DNA of 39,643 bases, taken from the NCBI GenBank assembly GCA_017987425.1, contig JAGNTT010000002.1, positions 1-39,643 of the forward strand, read 5' to 3'. The position numbers were made by a program, and so were the translations under genes. Numbering within the stretch: the first letter of the stretch is position 1; the number at the start of each line of letters is the position of its first letter. Positions 8,387-16,907 of this stretch are shown piece by piece. A model generated the notes under the pieces. It made no database searches. It was not told the DNA's origin and was given only the letters and a program-made list of their open reading frames with translations. Source of the DNA: Candidatus Omnitrophota bacterium. GTDB lineage: Bacteria; Omnitrophota; Gorgyraeia; Zapsychrales; Fredricksoniimonadaceae.

Positions 8387-9328
8387 TTACTTCCCGCTGG
8401 CGTCATAGGCCTCGATGATCTTCTGGATCAATTCGTGGCGCACGGTATCTTCGCTTGTCAGGTGGATAAATTTGATTTCAGAAATGTTTTTGAGCTTTTC
8501 CATCGCGTCAACAAGCCCGATCCGTTCACCCTGCGGCAGATCGCTTTGGGTGATGTCGCCGGTGATGACCGTCTTGGAATCAAAACCGAGACGCGTCAAA
8601 AACATCTTCATCTGCTCCGGCGTGCTGTTTTGCGCCTCATCCAGAATGACAAACGCTTCATTTAAGGTTCTCCCGCGCATGAAGGCAAGCGGGGCCACTT
8701 CAATGATCCCCTGCTCAGCGTACTGCTCAACTTTTTCCGCTTCCATCATATCCCGTAAAGCATCATACAACGGACGCAGATAAGGTGAAACTTTTTCCAC
8801 TAAATCTCCAGGCAAAAAACCGAGATTTTCACCGGCCTCAACAGCGGGACGCGTCAAAATGATGCGGCGCACCAGACCTTTCTTCAAGGCGTTGACCGCC
8901 ATGGCCATGGCCAGATACGTTTTACCGGTACCGGCGGGGCCGATGCCGAAAACAATGTCATAATTCTTGATGGCCTCGACATATTCGATCTGCCCTTTGG
9001 TTTTGGGCGTGACCAAGCTGCCGGAAACCTCGATCTTTTCCTTTGCCAGACGCTTGAAGTCAAAATCTTTATCTTTCTCGACAAGCCTCAGGGCATAAAT
9101 GATATCACGCTTCTTAACGTCCCTGCCCTTTTCAACAAAAGAATACAGATAATTGAAAAGCTCATTGGCTTTCTGCATCTGCGCTTCTTCGCCGATGATC
9201 TTGATGCCTTCGTTTTCCCGGCTGATCTTGACGTTAAGTTCTTTTTCAATGATCTTGAGATTCTGATCATACCGGCCGAACAAAAGCTGTATGGCTTTAT
9301 TTTGATCGAATTTTAAAAAAATCTGCAT
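8387..9328 (-). CDS. ybeZ: PhoH-family ATPase (YbeZ type)
   Basis: This is a 313-residue P-loop ATPase of the PhoH/YbeZ group, thought to work with YbeY in rRNA metabolism. An N-terminal KH-like region (1-70) precedes the PhoH domain. Walker A is GPAGTGKT at 130-137 and Walker B is FVILDEAQN at 226-234, followed by the VITGDITQSDLP segment typical of the family. The start has an AAGG box about 9 bases upstream. It stands 14 bp after the LysM lipoprotein and 9 bp before the 7TM-HD gene. The product probably interacts with YbeY, encoded two genes downstream. Confidence 0.93.
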   Translation of the reverse strand: MQIFLKFDQNKAIQLLFGRYDQNLKIIEKELNVKISRENEGIKIIGEEAQMQKANELFNYLYSFVEKGRDVKKRDIIYALRLVEKDKDFDFKRLAKEKIEVSGSLVTPKTKGQIEYVEAIKNYDIVFGIGPAGTGKTYLAMAMAVNALKKGLVRRIILTRPAVEAGENLGFLPGDLVEKVSPYLRPLYDALRDMMEAEKVEQYAEQGIIEVAPLAFMRGRTLNEAFVILDEAQNSTPEQMKMFLTRLGFDSKTVITGDITQSDLPQGERIGLVDAMEKLKNISEIKFIHLTSEDTVRHELIQKIIEAYDASGK

Positions 9329-9342
9329 GTGCGCCTTCTTCG

Positions 9343-9906
9343 TTATTCAAGGGGAGGAATGGTTATGACTGTCCCCGGCTTTACAAAATTCGGGTTCTTA
9401 ATTTTATCTTTGTTCGCATCGTATATTTTGGTCCATTTGCCATGAGATCCGTAAACTTTCTTGGAAATTTTTTGAAGTGTGTCGTCTTTCATGACCGTGT
9501 ACTGCATGCCGGACACTGATAAGTCAGTCGCCGCAATCTGGCCTGCCTTTTCATCGTCGCCAATATAAGGAATGGTAATACCCTGCTGCTTGGCGGGTTC
9601 GGCTGCCGGCGCCGCAATCGTGGTCGTTGTGATTGTCGCGGATTCAGCCGCTTGCGCGGCCTGTGCGGCCTTCTCAGCCTCCAGCTTCTTTTTTCGGTCA
9701 AACTCAAAAACGTAAATGCGGCGGGTCGAACGTCCATCAATCGAATCGCCCTCCTTCTTATCCCCACCGATGTAACCGGAGTTGCCGGTATTAGCCTGAT
9801 CCACGCGCGGACGGTCAACCGCATAAAATCTGGGTTTAGACACGCATCCCGCGGCGGTAAACACCACCGCACACGACACAACGCTTAAAAGCAATCGGAA
9901 TCTCAT
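9343..9906 (-). CDS. LysM-domain lipoprotein
   Basis: This is a 187-residue lipoprotein. A type II signal ends in the lipobox TAAGC with C21 as the lipidation site. A low-complexity linker rich in A, T and E (about 74-110) leads to a second conserved patch and then a single LysM domain at about 134-184 (YTVMKDDTLQKISKKVYG ... IYDANKDKI ... PGTVITIP). The segment SGYIGGDKK is echoed later by IPYIGDDEK, suggesting an internal duplication. LysM domains bind glycan chains, so it probably tethers the outer membrane to the wall or marks wall sites. It begins a wall-related cluster ending in mreD and mrdA. A GGAG box precedes the ATG. Confidence 0.88.
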   Translation of the reverse strand: MRFRLLLSVVSCAVVFTAAGCVSKPRFYAVDRPRVDQANTGNSGYIGGDKKEGDSIDGRSTRRIYVFEFDRKKKLEAEKAAQAAQAAESATITTTTIAAPAAEPAKQQGITIPYIGDDEKAGQIAATDLSVSGMQYTVMKDDTLQKISKKVYGSHGKWTKIYDANKDKIKNPNFVKPGTVITIPPLE

Positions 9907-9917
9907 TCGATCTCCTT

Positions 9918-10024
9918 TTTTAAGTAAGCAGTATGCACTAGACAGTATGCAGAAATCTTTTACCCAGGCAATCTATCAGCACTTTCATTCTTCTGCTTAC
10001 TACTTACTTCCTACTGCTTACTTG
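9918..10024. repeat. Inverted-repeat element overlapping the aspS stop codon
   Basis: A perfect 12-bp inverted repeat (AAGTAAGCAGTA at 9922-9933, TACTGCTTACTT at 10012-10023) flanks further copies of the same word (GTATGCACT, AGTATGCAG, CTGCTTACTACTTAC). The right arm encodes the last codons and the TAG stop of aspS (S-K-Q-stop). Confidence 0.75.
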
Positions 10025-11405
10025 TCTTCAACGCCACCAGTCCGAGTTCTTTCAACTGTTTCTCATCAACGGACGACGGCGCTTCCGTCATCAAACAGCT
10101 TCCGCTCTGCGTCTTCGGGAAAGCAATGACATCGCGGATGGAATCGAGGCCGTTTAAAATGGTGGTCAGGCGGTCGATCCCGTAAGCGACACCGGCGTGC
10201 GGCGGCGCCCCGTACTCAAACGCACGCAATAAAAATCCGAAACGCTTCTGCGCTTCTTCACTGCTGAGTCCGATTATATCAAAAATTTTCTGCTGCAACT
10301 CGCGATTGTGGATACGAACCGAACCGCTGCCGATCTCATTGCCGTTTAAGACAAGATCGTATGCGCGTGACCGGACTTTGGCATACTCCCCTTTTTCCAG
10401 CAAAGAAACATCTTCGGGCATAACCGACGTGAACGGATGATGTTCACTGTCCCAGCGTTTTTCGTCGGCATTATATTTTAATAAAGGAAATTCGGTCACC
10501 CAAAGAAAAGCGAAATCCTGTCCTTCTTTGCGGATGTCCGGTTTGTCGGAATTATATTTCTCCATCGCCTCGCGGTGGGTCATGCGCGGAAACGGAATGG
10601 GCAGATCGATCCCTTTGATCTCTTTAAAAATTTTCTGGTAGAGACGTTCGGTCACCGAAAAGATATCCTCCTCATCAACGAACGACATCTCCATATCGAG
10701 CTGGGTGAATTCCGGCTGACGGTCAGCGCGCAAATCTTCGTCGCGGAAACATTTAACAATTTGGAAATAACGGTCCATGCCCGCGACCATAAGGATTTGC
10801 TTGAACAGCTGCGGGGACTGCGGCAGCGCGAAGAATTCGCCCAGCTTCAGACGTGAAGGAACTAAAAAGTCGCGCGCGCCTTCCGGAGTGGATTTAGTCA
10901 GGACCGGCGTTTCAATTTCAAAAAAGTTTTCCTGGTTTAAAAACTGACGGATGGTGGAACAAATCTGGTGACGGGTCTTAAGGTTGTTGAGAACTTTAGG
11001 CCTTCTTAAATCAAGATAGCGGTACGTCAGGCGAACATCTTCGGAAGCCAGCGAATTATCATCGATCTCAAATGCCGGCACAAGACTGGGATTTAGAATT
11101 TCCAATCCTTGGGCCAGAATTTCAACGTCGCCGGTCGCAATGTCCTTATTCACGTTCTTTTCCGGGCGGACATTCACGGTTCCGGTAATCTTCACAACAA
11201 ATTCGGGTCCGAGCTTCTCCGCAATCAAGTGAACTTCCGGAGCCACCGATTTAACGAAAACGACCTGGGTGATTCCGTAACGGTCGCGGATGTCGATAAA
11301 AATCAATTTTCCCTGATCGCGGCGGCGATGGATCCAGCCGCAGAGCGTCACTGTCTGATCTTTGAAATTTTTGTTCAATTCTCCACAAGTATGCGTACGC
11401 AACAT
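10011..11405 (-). CDS. aspS: Aspartyl-tRNA synthetase lacking the GAD insertion domain
   Basis: This is a class IIb bacterial-type aspartyl-tRNA synthetase. The N-terminal OB-fold anticodon domain (about 1-105) is complete (GWIHRRRDQGKLIFIDIRDR). The catalytic core shows motif 2 at FRDEDLRADRQPEFTQLD (220-237) and motif 3 with GIDR at 409-412. The length is 464 residues against roughly 590 for the usual bacterial enzyme. The difference falls at one point: SDKPDIRKEG (287-296) runs almost directly into FAFLWVTEFPLL (298-309), whereas the E. coli enzyme carries about 130 residues of the GAD domain between these segments. There is no frameshift and the flanks align well, so this looks like a clean natural deletion. 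An AGAGGT box precedes the ATG. hisS lies 50 bp upstream. Confidence 0.96.
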   Translation of the reverse strand: MLRTHTCGELNKNFKDQTVTLCGWIHRRRDQGKLIFIDIRDRYGITQVVFVKSVAPEVHLIAEKLGPEFVVKITGTVNVRPEKNVNKDIATGDVEILAQGLEILNPSLVPAFEIDDNSLASEDVRLTYRYLDLRRPKVLNNLKTRHQICSTIRQFLNQENFFEIETPVLTKSTPEGARDFLVPSRLKLGEFFALPQSPQLFKQILMVAGMDRYFQIVKCFRDEDLRADRQPEFTQLDMEMSFVDEEDIFSVTERLYQKIFKEIKGIDLPIPFPRMTHREAMEKYNSDKPDIRKEGQDFAFLWVTEFPLLKYNADEKRWDSEHHPFTSVMPEDVSLLEKGEYAKVRSRAYDLVLNGNEIGSGSVRIHNRELQQKIFDIIGLSSEEAQKRFGFLLRAFEYGAPPHAGVAYGIDRLTTILNGLDSIRDVIAFPKTQSGSCLMTEAPSSVDEKQLKELGLVALKTSKQ

Positions 11406-11431
11406 TGAAACCTCTTTCCTAATACAAATAT

Positions 11432-11459
11432 TGTACGGGCGGTCAATGACCGCCCCTAC
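11432..11459. repeat. GC-rich palindrome supplying the hisS stop codon
   Basis: GGGCGGTCA and TGACCGCCC (11437-11455) form a 19-bp inverted repeat around one base. On the minus strand the element begins with GTAGGGG; its TAG is the stop codon of hisS. No T-run follows, so it is not a typical terminator. Confidence 0.8.
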
Positions 11460-12799
11460 GTTATTTTCTTTTTTAAATATTCAACCACTTCATCCCAGCC
11501 GACCAATTCCTGATCGCCGGTTGACATATTTTTCACAATGACCGAATGACTTTTTTCTTCATCATCGCCCAAAATCAAAACATATTTGGCACCGCGTTTA
11601 TCCGCGAGACGCATCTGACTTCTCATCGAACCGCCGGGACGATGGGCCATATCGCAGCTGACATTGCTTTTGCGGATAAAATCCGTGATGACGAAAGCTC
11701 TTTTGTACGCCGCTTCTCCAAGCGCCACCATAAAAGAATCAAGCTTACGTTCCGGAGAAGCGCCTTCACCCGTTGACAAAAGTATGCGTTCCATGCCGAG
11801 CGCGAAACCGACCGCGTCCGCGGCGGGACCGCCCAACTCGGAAACTAATCCGTTATATCTTCCGCCGGCGCCAAGCGCGTCCTGGCTTCCCAATCCTCCG
11901 CCGATGAACTCGAAAACCGTATGCGTATAGTAATCCAGACCGCGGACGAGTTTTGGATCGTACTCACAGGCAATGCTCAAACTCGCCACCGATTCACGAA
12001 CTTCTTTGAAATACTTCCGGCTTTCTGCCGAAAGATGTTGATCACCAAATTCGAGCGCATTGACAATCGCCTGGCATCCGGAATTCTTGCAGTCGAGAAC
12101 GCGGAAAACGTTACGGTCAAAACGGCTGCGGCAGTCTTCGCATAAATCATTCAGTTTAGGCTTCAATTGTTCGCGCAATATTTTGGAAAAATTTTCTTTG
12201 TCTTCTTTGGTACCAAGGCTATTGATTTTGAGCTTGAATCCGGAGAGACCGAACTCCTGCAAAAGACGGACGGCAACGCCGATGACCTCGGCATCCAGAT
12301 AAGGAGACGCGGTGTCGACACCGATGGCTTCGACACCGATTTGATGGAACTGGCGAAGGCGTCCCTTCTGGGGGCGTTCGCCGCGGAACATGGGACCGAT
12401 ATAAAAAAGCTTCGATATTCCTTCTTGCACATCCAAACGGTTTTCAATGTAAGAGCGGACAACAGAAGCAGTCCCTTCGGGACGCAACGCATAGATTTCT
12501 TTATTAACAAGCTCTGAAATTAGCCCACTAATGTTTTGATTGGATTTGGCTGCTTCTTTTAACTCTTCAATGAATGGCGAGACAGGAAAAATTTCCAAAA
12601 GCTGTTTGTTGACAACATCGCTCGTCTGGCCCATCGAGCGCTTGAACAAATTGATGTCTTCATAAATAGGCGTGCGGATTTCGGAAAAACCATAGAGTTT
12701 CAATGTGTCCCTGGCCTTGGACTCGAGTTTCTCCCAAAGCGGCATGGCGGCCGGCAATACATCGGACGTGCCTCGGGGTATGGAAAATTGTTTGGTCAT
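11456..12799 (-). CDS. hisS: Histidyl-tRNA synthetase
   Basis: This is a class II synthetase of 447 residues that charges tRNA-His. Visible signatures are the N-terminal PRGTSDVLP, motif 2 FRGERPQKGRLRQFHQIG, the histidine-specific LVRGLDYYTHTVFEF, and a C-terminal anticodon-binding domain (about 350-447). The length is slightly above the common 420-430. It lies downstream of the HU gene and upstream of aspS, the frequent hisS-aspS pair. The 169-bp leader holds a structured element (12844-12916) and a perfect palindrome (12820-12841). A GAG triplet 6 bases before the ATG is the only ribosome-site candidate. The TAG stop comes from an interspersed repeat. Confidence 0.97.
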   Translation of the reverse strand: MTKQFSIPRGTSDVLPAAMPLWEKLESKARDTLKLYGFSEIRTPIYEDINLFKRSMGQTSDVVNKQLLEIFPVSPFIEELKEAAKSNQNISGLISELVNKEIYALRPEGTASVVRSYIENRLDVQEGISKLFYIGPMFRGERPQKGRLRQFHQIGVEAIGVDTASPYLDAEVIGVAVRLLQEFGLSGFKLKINSLGTKEDKENFSKILREQLKPKLNDLCEDCRSRFDRNVFRVLDCKNSGCQAIVNALEFGDQHLSAESRKYFKEVRESVASLSIACEYDPKLVRGLDYYTHTVFEFIGGGLGSQDALGAGGRYNGLVSELGGPAADAVGFALGMERILLSTGEGASPERKLDSFMVALGEAAYKRAFVITDFIRKSNVSCDMAHRPGGSMRSQMRLADKRGAKYVLILGDDEEKSHSVIVKNMSTGDQELVGWDEVVEYLKKKIT

Positions 12800-12819
12800 A
12801 AGTACTCAGGAAAAACGCA

Positions 12820-12841
12820 AGGGCACGGCATGCCGTGCCCT
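12820..12841. repeat. Perfect 22-bp palindrome (GGGCACGGC type) before hisS
   Basis: The 22 bases 12820-12841 read the same on both strands, with arms AGGGCACGGCA / TGCCGTGCCCT. On the minus strand it is followed by TTGCGTTTTT, so besides being an interspersed repeat it could act as a terminator for the HU transcript. Confidence 0.75.
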
Positions 12842-12843
12842 GA

Positions 12844-12916
12844 TTGACCTTTCTTTGTTCAACTGACAAACATCTTCAATTCCAACAACAGCAACTTGTT
12901 GGGAAAGAAAGGTCAA
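12844..12916 (-). other. Structured element in the HU-hisS gap (hisS leader)
   Basis: A perfect 13-bp inverted repeat (TTGACCTTTCTTT at 12844-12856, AAAGAAAGGTCAA at 12904-12916) encloses a second stem (CCAACAA at 12882-12888, TTGTTGG at 12896-12902). In the hisS transcript it would fold as a closed, probably branched RNA about 45 bases before the start codon. It matches no riboswitch or T-box that I recognise. Confidence 0.6.
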
Positions 12917-12968
12917 CAATATTATTGATTGAACTGTTTAAACACCGATCTTAAGCCTCGTTGAATCA

Positions 12969-13241
12969 TTATTTCATTTTATGTTTCATTTCCAGACCGG
13001 GCTTAAAGACCACCACTTTGCGGGGCGGGACCGGAACACTTTGGCCGGTACGAGGATTGCGGCCGAAGCGTGCGCGGCGTTCCTTGATCTTAAACACGCC
13101 GAAGTTGCGCAGCTCGACTTTTTCACCGCGCATAAGGCTGTCGACGATGACATCAAACGTTTTCTGAACAATCTTTTTGACGTCAACCTGTTTAATGCCC
13201 GTCATATCCGTGATGCGTAATACAATATCTTTTTTTGTCAT
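12969..13241 (-). CDS. HU/IHF-family DNA-binding protein
   Basis: This is a 90-residue nucleoid protein of the HU/IHF family. The start at 13241 (MTKKDIVLRITD) is set by a strong GGAGGAG box and by family length; the in-frame ATG at 13280 would add 13 residues with no box. The body shows the helical dimerisation part, the NFGVFKIKERRARFGRNPRTG beta segment typical of HU/IHF, and the DNA-binding arm with PVPPRKVVVFKPG. VPP in the arm and GRNPRTG fit the family well. I cannot say whether it acts as HU or as an IHF-like subunit. It has its own promoter (13306-13334) between dnaE and this gene. Confidence 0.95.
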   Translation of the reverse strand: MTKKDIVLRITDMTGIKQVDVKKIVQKTFDVIVDSLMRGEKVELRNFGVFKIKERRARFGRNPRTGQSVPVPPRKVVVFKPGLEMKHKMK

Positions 13242-13305
13242 GAGTTTTGTCTCCTCCAGACGGACACATGCGCCCGTCAACCCTTAGAATGTTAATTACG
13301 TAACC

Positions 13306-13334
13306 ATAGTATCAACATGGGTTTATGGTGTCAA
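13306..13334 (-). promoter_or_regulatory. Sigma70-type promoter of the HU gene
   Basis: On the minus strand TTGACA (13329-13334) is followed after 17 bases by TACTAT (13306-13311). The start codon lies 65 bases further. A small GC hairpin (13346-13365) sits just upstream and may help end dnaE transcription, although it lacks a T-run. Confidence 0.75.
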
Positions 13335-13385
13335 GTAATTTAACGGCCGGATGCGGAATGCCGGCAGTTCGACGGTGACGGCAGT

Positions 13386-16300
13386 TTAGATCACGACGTG
13401 CAGATGTTTTTCACCGACCAATCCCTTGATCTCATCGATAAGCACTTCGCTGGGCGAAACATAAAGCTCCCGTCCCACCTTGATCTGGACACTCTTATAA
13501 TTTTTTGTATCTAATTGCAAACAAACAGGTATCCGACCGGGGAATCGCGCCAGCTTATTTTTGATCAAGTCCAGATTCTCAACACCGAACTCGGAAACAT
13601 CCACATTGATCTGCTTGATGAGTTTGTAAACCTCATCAATGCCTTTGACGTCGCTGATAATCATTTTTGGCGGATCTTCCTTCAGACTTGCCCGTCCCTT
13701 CACGATAACGACAATACCTTCCTTAAGTGAATTGGCAATATTGGGATACGAAGACGGAAAAATCACCGCTTCCAATTCTCCTTCAACATCTTCCAGACGT
13801 ATGATGGCCATGCGCTCACCGGTCTTCTTGGTGGTCGTCAGCTTGACCGCTTTTAGAAGAGCAACAATTTTAACTTCCTGCCCATCAATAACCTTGCGGA
13901 TCGATTTGGTGGTGCAGTCGGAAAATTCCGCAATCTCATTTTTATAACGGTCCAGCGGATGACCGCTCAGATAAAACCCGAGCAGTTCTTTTTCATAGCC
14001 CAGAATCTGCGACTGCGGCCATTCTTTGATGTCGGGCACACTTTCGATATTTTTGTTAAAACCGCCCGAGTCATTCCCCATCGAAAAAAATGAAATCTGT
14101 CCGGTTTCCTGTTCCTGCTGAGATTTGATGCCGACCTCGAGGGCGCGTTCCGACATTGCCAATAACTGGGAACGGAACAATTTAAAACCGTCCATCGCTC
14201 CGCACTTGATGAGACTTTCAACAACTTTACGGTTGTTAAGACGCAAATCAACCCGGTTGCAGAAATCAAATATCGATTGGAACGGGCCGTTCTTTTGACG
14301 TTCGGCGACAGCTGATTCGATCGCCAGTCCGCCGACGTTTTTGACGGCGAGCAACCCGTAATCGATCACGCGTTCACCGATAACGTTAAAAGCGGCAAGG
14401 CCGGTATTGATATTGGGCGGCAGAACTTTGATGCCCATGACCGAAGCCTCTTTGACATATTCGACGACCTTTTCAGTATTATCTTTTTCGCTTGTCAGAA
14501 GCGCGCACATAAACTCAACCGGGAAATTGGCTTTCAAATATGCCGTGCGGTACGTGATGAGCGCGTAGGCCGCCGAATGGCTGCGATTAAAACCGTAACC
14601 GGAAAAATAATCGATCAAATCGAAAAGCTTGTTGGCTTCGAATTCGGAAATGTTGCTGGTTTTCTGACAGCCGATAACAAACTGCTGCCGCACTTTCTCC
14701 ATGACATCGACGATCTTCTTACTCATCGCCCGCCGGAGATCATCGGCCTGGGCCATGCTGAAACCGGCCAGGACGTTGGCGATCTGCATAACCTGTTCCT
14801 GATAAACAATGATGCCGTAGGTGTCCCTCAAAACCCCTTCGAGTTTCGCATGCGGATATTTGATGGGCGCTTCCCCGCGCTTGCGTTTGATGAAATCATC
14901 CAACATCCCGCTTCCCATGGGTCCCGGACGATACAAAGCCAAAATGGCAACGAGATCTTCAAATTGGGACGGCTTCATCTTTTTAAGCAAATCACGCATA
15001 CCCGCGCTTTCCAGCTGGAACACTCCGAAGCTGCTGGCGGCGCTGAGCATTTCGTAGGCTTTTTTGTCGTCGAATGTAATGGTGTTGATATCAACGTCAA
15101 TGCCGCGCGTACGTTTGATGAGCTTGATCGCCTCATCGATGACGGTGAGCGTTCGCAAGCCCAAGAAGTCCATCTTCAGGAGACCGATCTTGGAAACGCC
15201 GTCCATGTCGTAACCGGTTGTGATCTGACCGTCCGTACCTTTACACAGAGGAACATATTCCGTCAGCGGCTTATCGGAGATGACAACACCGGCGGCATGC
15301 ACGGAAGAATGACGATTTAAACCCTCGAGGACCTGGGCTGTGTCGATCAATTGCTTGGCGATTCGATCGGTCTCAATAAGACCACGCAACTGCGGCTCCA
15401 CCTGGAGCGCCTTGTCGATCGTAATGCCGAGATCATTCGGTATGAGTTTAGCGATGCGATCAACCTCGGAATAAGCCATGTCCATGGCGCGTCCCACGTC
15501 GCGCACGGCTGCTTTCGCCTGCATGGTCCCGAACGTGATGATCTGCGCAACGTTGTCCTTGCCGTATTTACGGGAGACGTATTCAATGACCTCGCCTCGG
15601 CGTTCGTAACAAAAGTCGATGTCGATATCAGGCATGCCCGCGCGGTCGGGATTAAGAAAGCGTTCGAAGAGAAGTTTGTATTTCAGCGGATCAAGATCGG
15701 TGATCCCTAAAAGATAACTGACCATGCTTCCGGCCGCCGAACCGCGCCCGGGCCCTACGGGAATCCCCTTGCTCTTGGCATAATGAATAAAGTCCCAAAC
15801 GATCAGAAAATAGCTGATGAATCCCATTTTCTCGATGGTCGCAAGCTCATGTTCAAGGCGCACAGAAAGTTCCGGCGTTTTTTGTCCGTAACGCCTGATC
15901 AGCCCCTCTTCGCATAATTCGCGAAAATAAACTTCCTTGAGCTTTCCATCAGGAGGATCGTAACGAGGTAAATGGTATTGGTCAAAATCGAGTTTAAGAT
16001 TGCATTTCTCAGCGATCTCAAGCGTGCTTCGAAGCGCCTGCGGTGCCCAATGAAATTGAGCCGCCATCTCCTGAGGCGTCTTGAAATAAAAATTGTCTGA
16101 CGCTAGTTTCATACGTTTGGGATCGGTCAGCACCGTCTGCGTCTGAATGCACAATAGCGTTTCATGCGCTGCATGCTGGTCGTGCTCTAAATAATGAATA
16201 TCGTTGGTGGCCACAACAGGCAGCTTAAGTTCACGGGCAATCTTCAAAAGATCTTGGTTGACCTTTTTCTGTTCGATGAGTTCATGGTCCATGAGTTCGA

Positions 16301-16814
16301 TGTAGAAATTACCGGGACCGAAGATATTCGACAATTCATCCGCAGCCTTGAGCGCCGCATTATAATCGCCCCGCATCAGATAGGAGGCAACCTCTCCTTT
16401 TAAACAACCGGAAGCGGCCATAAGCCCTTTGGCGTGTTGAGCCAAAAGCTGCTTATCCATGCGCGGCTTATAATAAAAACCTTCCAGATAACCGGCGGAA
16501 ACAAGTTTCAAAAGGTTTTTGTATCCGTCGATGTCGCGGGAAAATAATGTCAGGTGGTTGGTATATGACTGGGGAGTTTTTTCATTGCGATGGCCGCTGG
16601 CAACATAAGCCTCGCATCCGATGATGGGTTTAACGCCGGCCTTCTTGGCCGCTTTATAAAAATCAATAGCCCCAAAAATATTTCCGTGATCGGTAATGGC
16701 CAGCGCTGACATTTTATTGTCGGCCGCCTTATTGACCAGCCCCTCGATACGGCAGGCCCCGTCGAGAAGGCTGTATTGGGTATGAACGTGAAGATGGATG
16801 AACTCGGAGGACAT
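13386..16814 (-). CDS. dnaE: DNA polymerase III alpha subunit
   Basis: This is the catalytic subunit of the replicative polymerase (C-family, DnaE1 type), 1142 residues. The N-terminal PHP domain starts at once (HLHVHTQYSLLDG, 8-19). The polymerase core shows GPGRGSAAGS (354-363) and the metal-binding aspartates PDIDIDF (D396, D398, D400). An HhH region and a C-terminal OB-fold (about 970-1060, EVKIVALLKAVKLTTTKK) follow. There is no proofreading exonuclease insert, so this is not PolC. The ATG has no Shine-Dalgarno; an interspersed repeat begins a few bases upstream of it. It follows guaA by 93 bp and is probably read from the guaB3 promoter. Confidence 0.98.
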   Translation of the reverse strand: MSSEFIHLHVHTQYSLLDGACRIEGLVNKAADNKMSALAITDHGNIFGAIDFYKAAKKAGVKPIIGCEAYVASGHRNEKTPQSYTNHLTLFSRDIDGYKNLLKLVSAGYLEGFYYKPRMDKQLLAQHAKGLMAASGCLKGEVASYLMRGDYNAALKAADELSNIFGPGNFYIELMDHELIEQKKVNQDLLKIARELKLPVVATNDIHYLEHDQHAAHETLLCIQTQTVLTDPKRMKLASDNFYFKTPQEMAAQFHWAPQALRSTLEIAEKCNLKLDFDQYHLPRYDPPDGKLKEVYFRELCEEGLIRRYGQKTPELSVRLEHELATIEKMGFISYFLIVWDFIHYAKSKGIPVGPGRGSAAGSMVSYLLGITDLDPLKYKLLFERFLNPDRAGMPDIDIDFCYERRGEVIEYVSRKYGKDNVAQIITFGTMQAKAAVRDVGRAMDMAYSEVDRIAKLIPNDLGITIDKALQVEPQLRGLIETDRIAKQLIDTAQVLEGLNRHSSVHAAGVVISDKPLTEYVPLCKGTDGQITTGYDMDGVSKIGLLKMDFLGLRTLTVIDEAIKLIKRTRGIDVDINTITFDDKKAYEMLSAASSFGVFQLESAGMRDLLKKMKPSQFEDLVAILALYRPGPMGSGMLDDFIKRKRGEAPIKYPHAKLEGVLRDTYGIIVYQEQVMQIANVLAGFSMAQADDLRRAMSKKIVDVMEKVRQQFVIGCQKTSNISEFEANKLFDLIDYFSGYGFNRSHSAAYALITYRTAYLKANFPVEFMCALLTSEKDNTEKVVEYVKEASVMGIKVLPPNINTGLAAFNVIGERVIDYGLLAVKNVGGLAIESAVAERQKNGPFQSIFDFCNRVDLRLNNRKVVESLIKCGAMDGFKLFRSQLLAMSERALEVGIKSQQEQETGQISFFSMGNDSGGFNKNIESVPDIKEWPQSQILGYEKELLGFYLSGHPLDRYKNEIAEFSDCTTKSIRKVIDGQEVKIVALLKAVKLTTTKKTGERMAIIRLEDVEGELEAVIFPSSYPNIANSLKEGIVVIVKGRASLKEDPPKMIISDVKGIDEVYKLIKQINVDVSEFGVENLDLIKNKLARFPGRIPVCLQLDTKNYKSVQIKVGRELYVSPSEVLIDEIKGLVGEKHLHVVI

Positions 16815-16816
16815 AT

Positions 16817-16904
16817 TGAAGTGCTCAGTGGTCAGGGGTCGATGGTCAGAAAGTGCTCAGTAGATCATTTGGTTTCACCACTGATCACTGAGCACTGACC
16901 ACTT
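16817..16904. repeat. Octamer-type interspersed inverted repeat (guaA-dnaE gap)
   Basis: The gap is made almost entirely of words of the form TCAGTGGTCAGTGCTCAGTG and their reverse complements. One arm lies at about 16819-16860 and the other, CACTGATCACTGAGCACTGA, at about 16878-16903. It fills the space between the guaA stop and the dnaE start, leaving no Shine-Dalgarno for dnaE. Confidence 0.8.
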
Positions 16905-16907
16905 AAA

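Noticed and set aside
12844..12916. T-box leader for hisS
   Set aside because: No T-box sequence or specifier loop is visible, and the stems are too short.
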